Positions 1-12,680 are shown, counted from the stretch's first letter. The stretch is 64,000 nt of DNA from Dirofilaria immitis (GCA_024305405.1 JAKNDB010000079.1:981001-1045000), one strand, 5' to 3'. A program made the numbers and translations. Notes: generated from the letters alone by a model not told the origin.

Positions 1-3000
1 ACCTAAACCGGTAAATAGTGAAGCATGCGGTTTAGTAGATTGTCCGGCGATGTGGAAGGTTTGATTTTTTCTTATCTTTAGAAAATGAATCGAAATATTA
101 ATCAATCAAAATTGTTGACTTTGAACTTTCGAAATTAATTTTAAAACGGCTAATCGTAAAACCCGAACTCTTAACTTGCTGGGTTCAAAACTTTTCGTTT
201 ATCTCGATCTTAAGACCTCAACTTGTTTATTTTAATTTAGATCACTAACTGGGGTCAATGTTCAACGACATGTGGTCCTGGTGAGCAACGTCGTGATGTA
301 ACATGTGAACAACGTTTAGCTGATGGTGAATTGAAACAGTTTTATCCTCCGATACAATGTCGTCATATCGAGAAGCCGCCAACTGTTCAACTTTGTGACT
401 TAGGTAAATAAGCTATTTAATTACATTTAAATTTGATTTTATAGTATCTCCAAGAAGCCAATTTACCAGGCCAATGAACAAACCTAATAAGCCTATGCTT
501 AAAATATTATTACTTATAATATCGTATCAAAAATATGATGAAATCTGATAAGTGTAGAGTAAGAACTTGATAATCATATTTGCTTCATTTTGCAAATTAC
601 CAATGACATATTTAAATTGAAACTAGTATTAGGTTAATGGAAATAGAACAAGCCTAAAGCCAAAAATAGATAAAGATTCTAGGCTTATTAGAATAAATAA
701 ATAGGCCTGATATAATTGCACTGAGGATATCATTAATGATATAGTGAATTAAAAATTCGTGCGAATTTGATAATTGAAAAAGATGAATTTAAAAGAAAAT
801 ATTTCATAAAATTATTAATGATTTCAAGGGAAAGAGTAAAAGTAAAAAAGAGGAAATAATTAATAAAAATTTCATAGGTATGTGCAATAGCTTATCTGAT
901 TCGATATTTCGAAAAAGTGATAATGATAAGATTACGACATCAATGTCAACTTTCACACAACAAAATGGTGCACATAGCCGAAAATTAACACTAAATATAG
1001 GTGGTAGTGCGAAATTATTCGTTGGTACATCGTTAAAGGTAATGGTCGCAAAACAAATTCATTAATTTGACATAATTTCTGACGAATGATTGATTTGATT
1101 AAATTATTTCTTATCTTGAATTATGATCAAAATTATGCGGAGAGAAGAAGAGAGGAGAGAAGAAGAAGCAGAGGAAGATGAATTTAAAGCTGGTATTAAT
1201 TAGGTATATTATTGAATGAATTGAAATATTATATATTCTCTCTCCTTATTTCTCTCTCTTATTCTCGAATCTTGAGTTATATTAATATCTTTTTATAAAA
1301 ACTACATAAAATATTATAATTTGGATGTTTAGTTCATAATTATATTCTATTTTAGGTGAGATGTCCAATTCATAATTATATCATATTTTAAGTGAAATGT
1401 CCATAACTATATTCTATTTTAAATTAAATGTCCAGTTCATAACTAGGTTAAATGTCCAGTTCGTAATTATATCTTATTTTAGGTTAAATGTTCAGTTCAT
1501 AATTTTATCATATTTTAGGTTAAATGTCCAGTTCGTAATTATGCAAAGAATAAAATTATTTGGACAAAAAATGGGAAAAAAATTACGAATAGCGGTATAT
1601 TTCAATAATACATTTAAAAAAAAATAATATAAAATTTACATAACTTTTATAAATTAAATTATTAAAATGAATCATTACTTATAATTATTTAATTTGTCAT
1701 TTTCTTATTTAATTAATTTATTATTTTTTTCTAGCACATATTAAAGTATCATCAAATGGTGCGTTACGTATTTTTCACGCTCGAATGGAAGATGCTGGCG
1801 TATATGCTTGCATAGCTAATGGTATACAAGGAAATGTTACGTTAAGTTTTAAACCACGTGAAGAGAAGGTATATGTGATTTTTTTCATATATTCAAATTT
1901 TTTCTTTAAAAAACTTGTTATGTTTTAATGAATAATTAAAATTAATATGAAAAAATGATATGATATGATACCCTTTTTTCACGTTTATTTATTTATTTAT
2001 TTTTGAGGATGAAAATGGAAATGATTCTCGTTCAATGTTAAATCAAAATATGCCTTATAATGATGTCGAGAATGATCCAATTGCTGTTGACCAGCAATTA
2101 CTGCAGGTTTTTTAAAATTTTTATTTTAAGTTTAAGCAAAATTACGAATTAATAATTTTTACAAAGTTTAGCAATTTTTGGGAATTCGTATTTTTCTTAT
2201 CATATCTTTATTTAAACAAAAATATTCGAAATTAATTGTTGAAATTTCAAAATTTTTGTAATTCCTGTTATTGAATTTTGAAATAACAAAAGTTTAGCTT
2301 TCTATGCAAATTATATATTAATTATTTGCGATAGAATTTTTGTAAAATTCAAGTTTTTTGTATAATATTTGAATGTTTCAGAAAGTGCGACAATCATTAA
2401 AAAATAATGAAGATTTTCGAATGTTAGAAAGATTAGCTGATGTAACTGAACCAGGAAATATTAAGGTAAAAACAATTCAGATAATTAATAATTGATAATT
2501 TAAATCTTATTAGCTAAAATTTCTAATTCAGATTGATTATGCTGCTGGCGAATGGTCAAAATGTTCACATTATGAATGTGGAAAATCAGGTAGAGCACAG
2601 GTAAAATTGATTTTAACAAAATTGCTTTTTAACTTTTTATCCTCGCTTCATTTCATTAATTTTTGATTACTAGAATAATTAATTAAATATATTAATAGTA
2701 TTTTAGGTAAGACAATTAAAATGTCGGATTAGTTATCAAGGTTCGATCGGATATCTCGATGATGATGTATGCGAAAGTTTTGGTGTAATGCGACCACCGT
2801 CATCGAGAAGCTGTCTTCCGTCGTATTGTCCAAGATGGCAAACATCATCATGGTCTGAGGTATAAATACATTTATTTTATAATACATTTGAATATTTTAT
2901 TTAGTTAAATATATTTTAATATATAATTTAGTGAAATCAACTTCAGTTTATCTTCTGGCTTCAATTAAATTAGACAAGCTTTGGACAAAAACAAATTATT

Positions 3001-5945
3001 TTTGTATTTATCGATATTCCATTTTTATTTGGCTAATTAAAATGCTTCTTTAATTATTGCTAATAAATTATTCTTTGATAAAAATTTCGATAAAAAATAA
3101 TTTTGTTTTTTTTTTTTAAAGAAGTCTGTGATATCTTAGAATTATTATTTAAATTACTTTATAAGTAACAAATTAATTATTACATTTTAATTAATTAATT
3201 CGTTCATTAATTATCAGTGTACATCTTCACGTTGTATCCGACATTCTACATCCATGCAACGACGTGAAGTAAAATGTGCATATGAAAATGGTACAAATGC
3301 AGCATTTGAATTATGTGATCGTGAAAGTCGTCCAAAAGTAAAAAGGAATGTATCAATGGTATGATGTAATTTCTTTTTTTTTGTAACGTAATTTTTACTC
3401 ATTGATAAGATATAATTATTTTCATGATATATGTAACTTCTAGCATATATTTAGTGACAAACAAAGATAATAATTTGATTAAAAAAAAGAATATGTCATA
3501 AAATATTCGTATTTTAATATCTTTTAACGATATACATTTTAATAAATTTATATTATTATCAAAAATGATTGATAAACATTTATGATGTAAATTGACGTAG
3601 GTTATCGATACGATAAATGTATTTATACGTGCTATAGTTTTTATTTAAATTATATTTTATACGATGATAGAATAAAAATATAAATAGCAATAATGTTAAT
3701 GATATAAGTTATAAATAAATATTAGAAATAAATATTAAATTCCAAAATTTTATCATATCCTATGGTTTTAAAAATTGTTATTAATATATTGTCATTTAGA
3801 GTTGATTATTTAACAAACTGTTAGTGAAGAGATTATAAAACCTTAAGAAAACAAAAATAACTCCAACATCATTCAGGTACTGTATTACAGTAGCCTAATG
3901 CATTCCGATATTGTTAAGGTCATTGTATTATAGTAGAATTTATTTATATTATTTTTTCTTTTTAAAAAATATTGACACCATGATTACAATTTTGAAAATA
4001 TTGAAACTATTATTTAAATTAAATGAATTTTTCTCTTATTTTTATTTATAGAAAATATTTACATTATTATTATAATATCGAAAATATTCAAATAATATAT
4101 ATATATATACGTTATATGTTATAAAAAGTATAGATTTATTTTTATAATTTGAATATATAAACAATAAGTTAGTATAATTTATATTGATATATTGAGTTAG
4201 AGGATAATATAAATCAACGATGTGGAAATCATTTTCTTTTTATTATCAAAAAGAAAATGATGCGAAAAATAATTGTATGGCTTGAGATTTTATTTTTGAA
4301 CAAAAAAAAAAATAAATAAATAAGTAAGGAAAAGAAAAAAGGAATTGAAAAAATTAAGACAACAAAATGAGACACTTTAAAATTTATTCAAAATGAAAAA
4401 GAAAGAAAAGAAATGGAAATAAAAGCTTTTTAACTTTATAAATCAAAAACGAAGCCTTAGATTTAAATAGTATCCAATTGTCGTCGTATAGCAACAAAAT
4501 ATATATTGACGCTTAACGAACATTAGCTTTAAAACAGGCCAAAGCCATAATTTAGGCAAGACGAAATGGAAAACGTTTAATTTATCCATATATATACTTC
4601 AGGCTTTTTTTTCTTTCATTCTTAGCCAATGATAAAAACGATTTGCTATTATGTTTGAGAAAGATGAAGCGTTACCAAATTTCTTTTTTGTTTCATCTTT
4701 TGCTTCATTTTGTCAATTCTTCAATTTATGAAAAAAATCGATGAATGAATCTTTGGCATTAGGTCAATCAATCTTCCTTCACAATATGCTTAAAAGCAAT
4801 TGGTTTTTGGCTAATTTACACGATTTTCTTTTTTATTCATCATTTCTTGAAGCCAAGTTATGGCTTATATTTATTGCTGCTATGCTTCAGTAAACTTTGG
4901 CTTGAAACATAGCAATTAGAACAATTGAAAATTTTCATAATTTTCCGCATATTTTAACTTACAAAAAGCAGCTGCATTTATATGAAAACGTATAATCATA
5001 TATTAGTAAATATTGCATTTGTTTAAAGTTATATCTAGAAAACTAGGGACAAAGTAATACTTGAGCCTAGAGATATTTATAGGATTTTGCTTTAATTTGA
5101 ACGTATCTGAAATAGCTAAATTGATACGAAATAAAATTACTTTCAGCTCAGTTAAATAAAAAATTTCTTTAAAATTATTTTTTAAAATAATAAATAGATA
5201 AGGAAAAAAATATACGAAGAAATTATTATTTAATTTAAATAAAAATGATAAATTTTAGTGAATTGTACAGCTGATTGGCGATCATCGGTTTGGGGACAAT
5301 GTAGTCGAACATGTGGTGACGGTGGAGTACAGGTAATTAATTATGATATTTCTTTTTTCTTTTTTAAATTTTAAAGATTAAATTTTGATGAAAATAAAAA
5401 TTTGCTATATTTTTGAATAAATAATTTAATGTATATGCTAAATCGTATATTAATTTAATCATCTTATCATATTTAATTTTTCTCTTTTATTTTATCACAT
5501 TATCATATCATATTTATTTAATTTTATCACATTGCAATGTTAGAAATTAAATTTTATTAATAATAAAAATTTGTTATAATTTTTTTGAATGAATAATTTA
5601 ACGATGTACTTACTGTATTATAAATTAAATTTATACCATATTTTTAAAAATTAAAATTATAGATGCGTTTGTTACGTTGTGTATGGCGTGGAACACGTAA
5701 ACCAGCTGGTCGTAATTGTCAATCATCATTACGACCAGCAGCAATACGATGCATGTCAAGAAGCAAGCAATTTACCTGAATGTCCAACAAAATTATCAAC
5801 AGGTGTTGATGGTGTTATTACTGCTCTACCTAATGCTATAATATCATCTAAATCTTTCTCACTCAAAGGATTGGAAAATTGGCGTGGTTGGAAGCTTTAT
5901 GATTGGATACACGATAATAATGGAAATTTTCGACGAAAATTTTGA
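1..5945 (+). CDS. madd-4: MADD-4/punctin (ADAMTS-like) secreted TSP1-Ig protein, 3' part
   Basis: Twelve exons are supported by GT..AG sites with agreeing phases: 1-58 (partial), 241-403, 878-1038, 1519-1594, 1735-1868, 2008-2106, 2382-2465, 2532-2600, 2707-2859, 3218-3358, 5259-5332, 5663-5945 (TGA 5943-5945). In order they encode the end of one TSP1 repeat, a TSP1 repeat (WGQCSTTCGPGEQRRDVTC), an Ig domain (VKCPVRN, IIWTKNG, then DAGVYACIANG), an acidic linker, and three TSP1 repeats (GEWSKCSHYECG; SSWSECTSSRC; WRSSVWGQCSRTCGDGG). This TSP1-Ig-TSP1 order is that of C. elegans MADD-4, a secreted organiser of neuromuscular synapses and muscle-arm guidance; that function is inferred from the family. 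Two one-base frame breaks are apparent, at the A run 3340-3344 and near 5745-5751. With both repaired the last TSP1 continues through LPECP into a tail ending at 5945. The 5' end lies outside the window. Exon structure is well supported; orthology rests on architecture and remembered family patterns. Confidence 0.75.
404..877 (+). other. madd-4 intron with AGGCCT/AAGCCTA-rich sequence
   Basis: Intron between the TSP1 exon and the first Ig-side exon. Apart from splice sites (GTAAAT at 404, TTCATAG at 871-877) it holds scattered degenerate AAGCCTA / TAGGCTT motifs at about 480-720. Similar motifs recur near 4500-5060 and 33720-33770, so an old dispersed repeat is possible. No coding potential seen. 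Confidence 0.4.
1323..1550 (+). repeat. 36-bp tandem array copying the 3' splice site and start of the Ig exon
   Basis: About seven degenerate copies of a unit made of TTTTAG, then GTTAAATGTCCAGTTCGTAA and an AT tail sit directly upstream of the functional acceptor at 1517-1518. The last three AGs lie at 1446, 1482 and 1518, exactly 36 bp apart. The last copy is the real start of exon 1519-1594 (VKCPVRN). Because 36 is a multiple of three, using an upstream acceptor would read into the in-frame TAG of the next copy. Confidence 0.9.
3359..5258 (+). other. Long madd-4 intron, no gene seen
   Basis: A 1.9-kb AT-rich intron (GTATGA donor, TTTTAG acceptor). It contains no exon-like segment that I could support on either strand. 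It includes a short AT microsatellite near 4098-4111 and degenerate AGGC/AGCC motifs between 4.5 and 5.1 kb. Confidence 0.6.
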
Positions 5946-7969
5946 TTTCATTTTTTCTTAAAAAATAAAATCAAAAAAAAGATAGAAAGGAAGAAAAGTA
6001 TAATAATAAAATACTTTTAAAAACAATTTTGGTTTAAAAAAATATTAGAAATGAAATAATAATTATATTTTTATATTAAAAATATAAAAAAGCAAAAAAA
6101 TTTGTTTTTTTTACATAAATATTTGGAATAAAATTATTATCAATGATTTTTGATAAAATAAGGAAAGAATAAAAGAAATGAAGAAAATGCATCGAAAATA
6201 TTATTTGAAAAAGTCAATTAAAATTTAATTGCATTTAATTTTGTGTTTTTGCTACATCTGTGTTTCATAAATTAGGACAAAAATGGTAACTTTTATTTTA
6301 TGCAAAGTGAGAGAAAAAAGAAAAATTAGCAGCTGGCCTTAGTTGTTTTTGGGAAAAAAATCGTTTATCAGTAAAATGTAATGATAAAATAATGATAATG
6401 CATTTATATGTGTGTTGTGCTTATATGTATGTGTATGTGTGTATGAGCGCGTTTGCAGTTAATCAGGGAAAATGTTGATAATTTTCTTTTTCGAGAATAT
6501 CGCAATAGAAATTAGTTTGAATTAAAATTAAACTAATCAAAATAACAGATTAAAAATGAACCTATCATTACTTCAAAAATTTATTTAAATTCTAATCATT
6601 TTAAAATTTATAATTAATCTCAAATATCATATCAATTATTTCATAAATTCCAATTATCAGTTCAAAAATATCAACATTTTTTTCAAATTATAATTTTATC
6701 TAAAAATGAAAACCTTTTTGGCTTTTTTGTTAAATTAATAAACTTTGTTAACATTTCATTATTGTTAATTTTTGCATGGGCATGGTTTAGTTTACCCATT
6801 CTTCTTTTATACTTCTCGAGAGTGATGCACAGATTATACATACACATACATACACATATATCATATGCATTAATATGTTATCATTTTCCAGATGCATGAA
6901 ATGATTTTTGTCTTTCTTTTTTTTGCCGCAAATAATTTCTTATCAATTTTTAGATAAAATTCCTGATAATTTTTAATAATCTTAAACTTTTTTTAAAATC
7001 TAATTTTGCATAATTTTTATAAAATATTATAATTATTCTTACTATTTACTTGTGCGCATTTTAATATTTTTTGCTGTTTTTTCCGTCTGTTTTTCTTTGA
7101 ATTTTAAATAACTATTTGTTTAACAAAATTGATATGAGAAATTTAATTAATAATGTAAAAAGTTTAATTAATCTCGAATATGATAAAATAGCTTTTATTA
7201 GAATATTTTTCAAACATTCATTGATATATTTTAAAAGTAGATGAATAAATAAATTAAATATTGCTAAATTATTGTATGTAACAAAATAACAGTAAGAATT
7301 AGATTTCAAAGAGACTTGAGAATAATCACAAAAGGTAAAAAGATATCGGGGAACTAGCAATCTTGAGAATTTCTATACTTCTCCTACTTCACATTATTAT
7401 CTTTTATTACTCTCTCTCTCTTTTTCCCTCTCTCTCTTTCTTTCTTTCTCCCTTTCTTGTTTATTTTATGCAATATATGAAATTTAAAAATATAAAAAAA
7501 TATTAAAAAATAAAAAAGTTTTCAGCATTATCATTATTATTTGTAAGGAAAAAGAATAATCGTGAAAGTAAGCAAAAAATCAAGATATGATATATTAGAT
7601 AATTATGAAGTAATTATCTAATATATGATAAATAAGATTATATAGATAACTAAAAGAAAGTTGTGAACAAAAAAAAGAGTTACTATTGAATTATCAAATT
7701 TTAAATTAAATAACAGAAAAAGATTAAATTTGATCAAATATTATCAATTATATCTTTTGAAGTAATTCATTCGAAAACAAAAACTTTTCTTCTATTTCTT
7801 TCTTTCATAAATAGCTAATTATTTCTTTCTTCCTTTTGAAATTCAAATTTATAATTATTAATTCAGAATTCTAAATTTATAATTGTTAATTTGAAATTTA
7901 TATTCTATTAATCTTTTTCCTGTCCTTTTCAATATTACTTCATTTTTTATTTCAATAATTTCAAGAAAA
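5946..7969. other. Intergenic, 3' flank of madd-4 and 5' flank of the PLAC gene
   Basis: AT-rich sequence with possible polyadenylation signals (AATAAA near 5965) just after the madd-4 stop, a TG-rich microsatellite near 6409-6445, a CT-rich stretch at 7408-7457, and an acceptor-like TTTCAAG directly before the start codon at 7970, which could serve SL trans-splicing. No gene seen. Confidence 0.5.
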
Positions 7970-10371
7970 ATGAAAAAAACTATGCATTCCAAGAGCAATA
8001 CATGTACAGTTGCTTTATGCTTTGTAGCTTTTAGTATTGTTGTTTTGTATATCGGTAAACAAGTATTTCAATTCCTTTGTTTTGTTTTGTTTTGTCTTTT
8101 GTTCGTTTGTTTTTTTTTCATACTTTGGGCAAAAGAAAAAATGTTTCTTTTTTATTATAAATTCTTTTCCTTCCTCTTTAAATGCTTATGAACATGCAAG
8201 TTGTTTCACATATACACATAATTCTTGATTTTGTTTCCGGCAAACCTCGACTAACTATCATTTTATCATTTATTACTTCATTATTCAATATTCAATGATA
8301 TTTTGTCAAGATTTTATCACTTTGAATAAATGAATGAATGAATAATTCATATTAAATTTAATAATTAATAATTATTGAATTCGACGAATTTGAACTGAAT
8401 TAATCGATTTTTCTTTTGCCCGTTTGTGCTTTGAGTAATTTTTCCATGCTTGGCGTGCATTAACATTGATAACATAAAAATACTGGAAATGAATATAATC
8501 TGAAAAGTATTTGATTATTTGAATTTAATTGATTAGTTTTCAACAAAATTAAAAGAAGCGGGGTAGGGCGTCGGTGGTTCAGTGGTAGAATGCTCGCCTG
8601 CCACGCGGGCGGCCCGGGTTCGATTCCCGGCCGACGCAACACCAAGCTTTTGTTAAAATGATGAAAAATGAAGAGAAAAAACCACCGTATCAATGAATAG
8701 AATTAAATATGAGCATTGACACAGCGCTATTTTTACATATTACGAAGTTGATGTAAATTCAAATATTACGTAAGTGGACGTTACGCAAGCGTAAGTGAAC
8801 AAAACTTCAAATCTTACTGCAACTTTTTAAATATGATGCTAAAATTATAAGGAGTACAAAATAATGTAAAAATTAAGACTCTTTTTAAATATATCACATA
8901 ATTCACTTTTAATTATTCATAATAATATCCTAATAAAGATTAATCATTTCCGTTTCAACTATTTACATTTGAGTATTTTGAAACAAACTTTATCAATTTA
9001 TTCGTTCTTTTTATAGTACAATAACAATTTAAGAAATGTAAAAAATTTCGAATGATATTTAAAAGAGATGAAAAAGTTAATCAAAAAAGTAATAAAATTT
9101 GAAGAATTATAAATATCATTTAATATTGATAAATGATAAAAGATAAATAATCAAATTACATTCATCAGATTATATTCTTTCTATTAGAAAAAGAATGTAA
9201 GAATTGTTTTATTTCATTTGTTCAATTTGCAAAGTTTCATTTGTTTTTTCCTTTTTTATTTTGTCTTTTTTCCTTTTATCAAATTTCCCACATTTAATGC
9301 TATTATTATTATTATTGTTTTTGGTATTATTATTTTCTTTTGATTTGCTGTAATTTATAATATAAAGAAAAAGAAAAACGAAGAAAAGGAAAAATGTAAG
9401 AAATATTTTTAAAAAAAAAGTTTTTAGACAATAATTCAATAATGATGGCTGATGATAATTGTTACGACAAATCACGATATTGTGAAATACTCAAAATTTT
9501 TCATTCGTAAGTTATTTCATATATTTTATTTTACATAATTTCATACAAAATCTATAGTATTAATGTTTTGAACGAAATCAGCATTAATCGATGGTGATGA
9601 TGATGATGGTGATGATGATAATTTAATCAGAATGATTATAATGATAACAGTAATTTGACAGAATTAATTTTAGTAATCTCAACAATTTCTTTTTTACTTT
9701 ACTTACCATTAAGAAATTCAATTTTTTTACCTTGCCAGTAAATGATTCTCAAGAGTAATCTAATTATTCGTAATTAATTTTGGGGTAATCAATCGCAAAC
9801 ATCGGGTTCCATTTTTGTTCTAGATAATCATTATAGTGAAGACATTTACTTATTTGAAAAAATAAAAAGAAATATTAAATTTTCTTCTATCAACTAAACT
9901 TCTTATATGTTTATTACAAAGTTGTAAAATTTTTAAAATCAGAAATTGCATACTTTCAAATTTGAGAAAATATAGTAATGGTTACTTATTTTAGCCTCAA
10001 TATTTAAGCTTAGTTGCTCGATTATTAAATGAACATTTTAACATTTATTTGTGACACCAAATAAAATATGTATTTTCGGTATTTAAATACTATTAGATTT
10101 TGGTTAGGAATAATAATATTCTCGATTAATTCTAATATTTCTAATTAATTGTTACTATTAAAAATAAGACTTTGATTATATAAAATTTTAAATTTTATTT
10201 TTATTTTTGAAATTATTTTATTTCTCTCTGTAAAAATTAAAGTTTTTTTTTCTTTTTTGTTTAAATTTTTGTTTTCTTTACAGTTGTGAGAATAAGGATA
10301 TTCGAGAAAAATGCTGCTATACGTGTAGCTATTATAAATATGATGTGACAAACGAAATTCGAATGATGTAA
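7970..10371 (+). CDS. Small signal-sequence plus PLAC-domain protein (83 aa)
   Basis: Three exons, 7970-8054, 9428-9506 and 10284-10371 (TAA 10369-10371), join with matching phases (1 then 2) and GT..AG borders (GTAAAC/TTTTTAG; GTAAGT/CTTTACAG). Exon 1 gives a basic N-terminus and a hydrophobic run (VALCFVAFSIVVLYI), a signal peptide or anchor. Exons 2 and 3 give CYDKSRYCEILKIFHS followed by CENKDIREKCCYTC. The C-x-D-x4-C ... C-x8-CC-x2-C pattern is that of the PLAC domain that ends ADAMTS-like, papilin and lacunin proteins. The start was chosen for the in-frame ATG and the acceptor-like TTTCAAG just upstream, as in trans-spliced nematode genes. A protein with only a PLAC domain is unusual. 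The alternative is that exons 2 and 3 are the missing PLAC end of the neighbouring madd-4 gene, reached by a phase-1 donor inside its last exon. Function unknown; probably extracellular. Confidence 0.65.
8568..8638 (+). tRNA. tRNA-Gly (anticodon GCC)
   Basis: A complete 71-nt cloverleaf. Acceptor arm GCGTCGG (8568-8574) pairs perfectly with CCGACGC (8631-8637), followed by discriminator A. The anticodon stem CTCGC/GCGGG closes the loop CTGCCAC with anticodon GCC at 8600-8602. The T arm contains the B box GGTTCGATTCC (8617-8627) and the A box begins TGGTTCAGTGG near 8575. A TTTT run at 8648-8651 fits a Pol III terminator. The gene lies within intron 1 of the PLAC-protein gene on the same strand. 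CCA is not encoded, as expected in eukaryotes. Confidence 0.97.
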
Positions 10372-11819
10372 ACAAACAAAAACATTTGATATTCGTATTT
10401 ATGTAAAATTAATTGATCAGCGAATTATTGCACAAGGCTTTTCATTTGAGGATTAAAATTTTCTTCTCGAGAAATCATCATATTATTTTGATTTTTTCAA
10501 ATTTTCATCAAACTATTTTCTTTCTTTTTCTTTTTTGCGGGAAGAGAGTTAATGACTTATTATTAAAAAGTTGCTATTGTACTTAATTTTAATGGATCCA
10601 AAAGTCTACTTATATCAAATATACGAAAAAAATATTACGAAAATTTTTATTCCTGACAAAAAAAAAAATAAAACGAACAGGTAATCATAATGTTTTTGAA
10701 ATATTTCTTAGTAAAAATTTGATTCATTTACTCTTTGAAAAAATCATACTGTCAATGTGTGATTTTGATATTTTTGCCATTTAAAAAAAAGAAAAAAAGA
10801 TGGAAAAGACGAGAAAGAAAAATAATCCTTTGACAATTTAATAATATTTTTAAAAATGTTAGTAAATTGAAAACTTAAAAGGGACATAATCTATCATTCT
10901 TATAATCGTCTATTTTCATTTCTTTTAAATGGCATTTTATCGCTTTATTTTTTTTCTTTTTTTTAGTAAATTTATATTTTTTCATTTTATTTTCTTTTTA
11001 TGTTTTTTTTCAAAGGAATTTTTCCTAATTTCTAATTAAAATGTTTTGAAAATTTTCGTTCAATACACATTCAATGATATTTATGCAACGAATTGGCTTT
11101 TATTCCAATTTCTTTATAGCCATATTTGTTCATAATAATAATAATAATATTTCATTAAATTTGTTGATGATTTATAATAATTAATTAATCGATTACAAAT
11201 AATTTGTTACGAAAACTTTAAATTCTTCCCACTATGCTAATGTATGCATTGGAAAAAGAAATAACTGCAAAATATAATAGTTTAATCCAACGATAATTGG
11301 ATTTGATCTCATCAATATTTGTACCATTTTCTTTTCTAACAATACATTTTCTGTATGTGTTCTTTTTGTTAAATCAGAGATATATTTAATATATCTAATT
11401 ATTATCATAATTTAACTCATTTGTTGCATCATTTATTAATGCTTCTTATAACAATAATTTGCTTCATTTAATTAACAAAAATATTAATTAACTCCAATAA
11501 AAAAAAAAAGTATGCTTAAATTAAATGATCAACAATATTTAGCAAAATATATTTTCTCTTCTTTTCTTTTTCCTTTTCTTTTTTCATGATTTTCTTCTTT
11601 TTATATGATAAACACTTATTTGTATTATAAATTTTAAATTTAATATTTCTCGCCAATTATGATAATTTTCACTGCTTTATGCATATATTATATATCTTTA
11701 TAAGTTTATGGCAATATATAGGCCCCATCACTTTTTTTTATTAAATTATTCTATGCAATTTGTATTTGTGTATTATTTCTATATGCAACATATTTTTATC
11801 ACTGCACAAAATTACAAAA

Positions 11820-12415
11820 TACAGTAATATTTTCAAATACAGTAATATTACAGTAATATTTCAGTATATAATGATGGAGAAGAATGGAATAAAAAAAATA
11901 TGAAAATGGACGTATGGATCGATTAATTGATTAAAAGATATGTTATTTATATAAGTTTCATTTATCGCATATACTGTGATATTACAGTAATATTAAAATG
12001 TAGTGCAATAATGTTTCAAATAGGATAGAATGAGAATGAAAATGAATGAATAATTAACTGATTGATTAATTGAATGCATGACATGTTTATTGCATAAATT
12101 TGACTTACAGCATATGCTGTAATATTACAATAATATCAAAATATAGTACAATAATATTTCGATATACAATTATGAATAATGAATAAAAACTGAATAGAAT
12201 AAAAAATGTAATAGAAATGAATAAATGATTAATTGATTGACTCATTAATTACATGACATATTGATCACATAAGTTTCATTTACTGCGTAGATGATCAGTA
12301 AATACAGTAATATTTTCATACATAACCATTGACAATGAATGAAATAAATAAATTAATTAAAGTGGAATAAGAATCAATGAGTGATTGTTTAATCGATTAA
12401 TTAATCACATAAGGT
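11820..12415. repeat. Degenerate tandem repeat, about 145-175 bp unit, with ACAGTAATATT core
   Basis: Three to four diverged copies. Marker segments (TAAGTTTCATTTA.CGCAT followed by a TACTGTAATATT-like core) begin near 11952, 12096 and 12271; each is followed by a run of GAATGAA/TTAATTGATTG-type sequence. Copies differ by many substitutions and small indels, so the array is old. Confidence 0.7.
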
Positions 12416-12566
12416 AAGGAATAATAAAAGAAAATCATTTGCAGAATTAAAAAAGTTTTATTTTCTTTTGCTGAAGAAAATAGTATTAAAGTACTAAAAT
12501 TCAAATTCAATAATCGATCATCCAAAATCAAAAGTAAAATAAATTTTTAATACAATAATTATTTTT

Positions 12567-12680
12567 TAATTATTTTTAATATCGATAATATTCACTTCAA
12601 ATAATATTTGACAACAATGTAATAATTATTTTTAATATCGATAATATTCACTTCAAATAATATTTGACAACAATGTAATG
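12567..12680. repeat. 56-bp direct tandem duplication
   Basis: The segment with ATCGATAATATTCACTTCAA and TTTGACAACAATGTAAT occurs twice, with the ATCGATAATA marker at 12581 and 12637. The copies are almost identical, indicating a recent duplication in non-coding DNA. Confidence 0.9.

Noticed and set aside
404..720. Possible nematode telomere-type (TTAGGC) tract
   Set aside because: The AGGC/AGCC motifs are scattered and not in a regular TTAGGC array.
1397..1627. Plus-strand 76-codon frame with repeated LNVQF
   Set aside because: It is the out-of-frame translation of the 36-bp exon-edge array and the Ig exon.
3214..3402. Minus-strand 62-codon frame
   Set aside because: Shadow of the TSP1 exon 3218-3358 of madd-4 on the plus strand.
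8460..8693. Minus-strand open frame of 77 codons with RRPGIEPGPP
   Set aside because: It is the antisense reading of the tRNA-Gly gene; this peptide motif is a typical artefact of translated tRNA genes.
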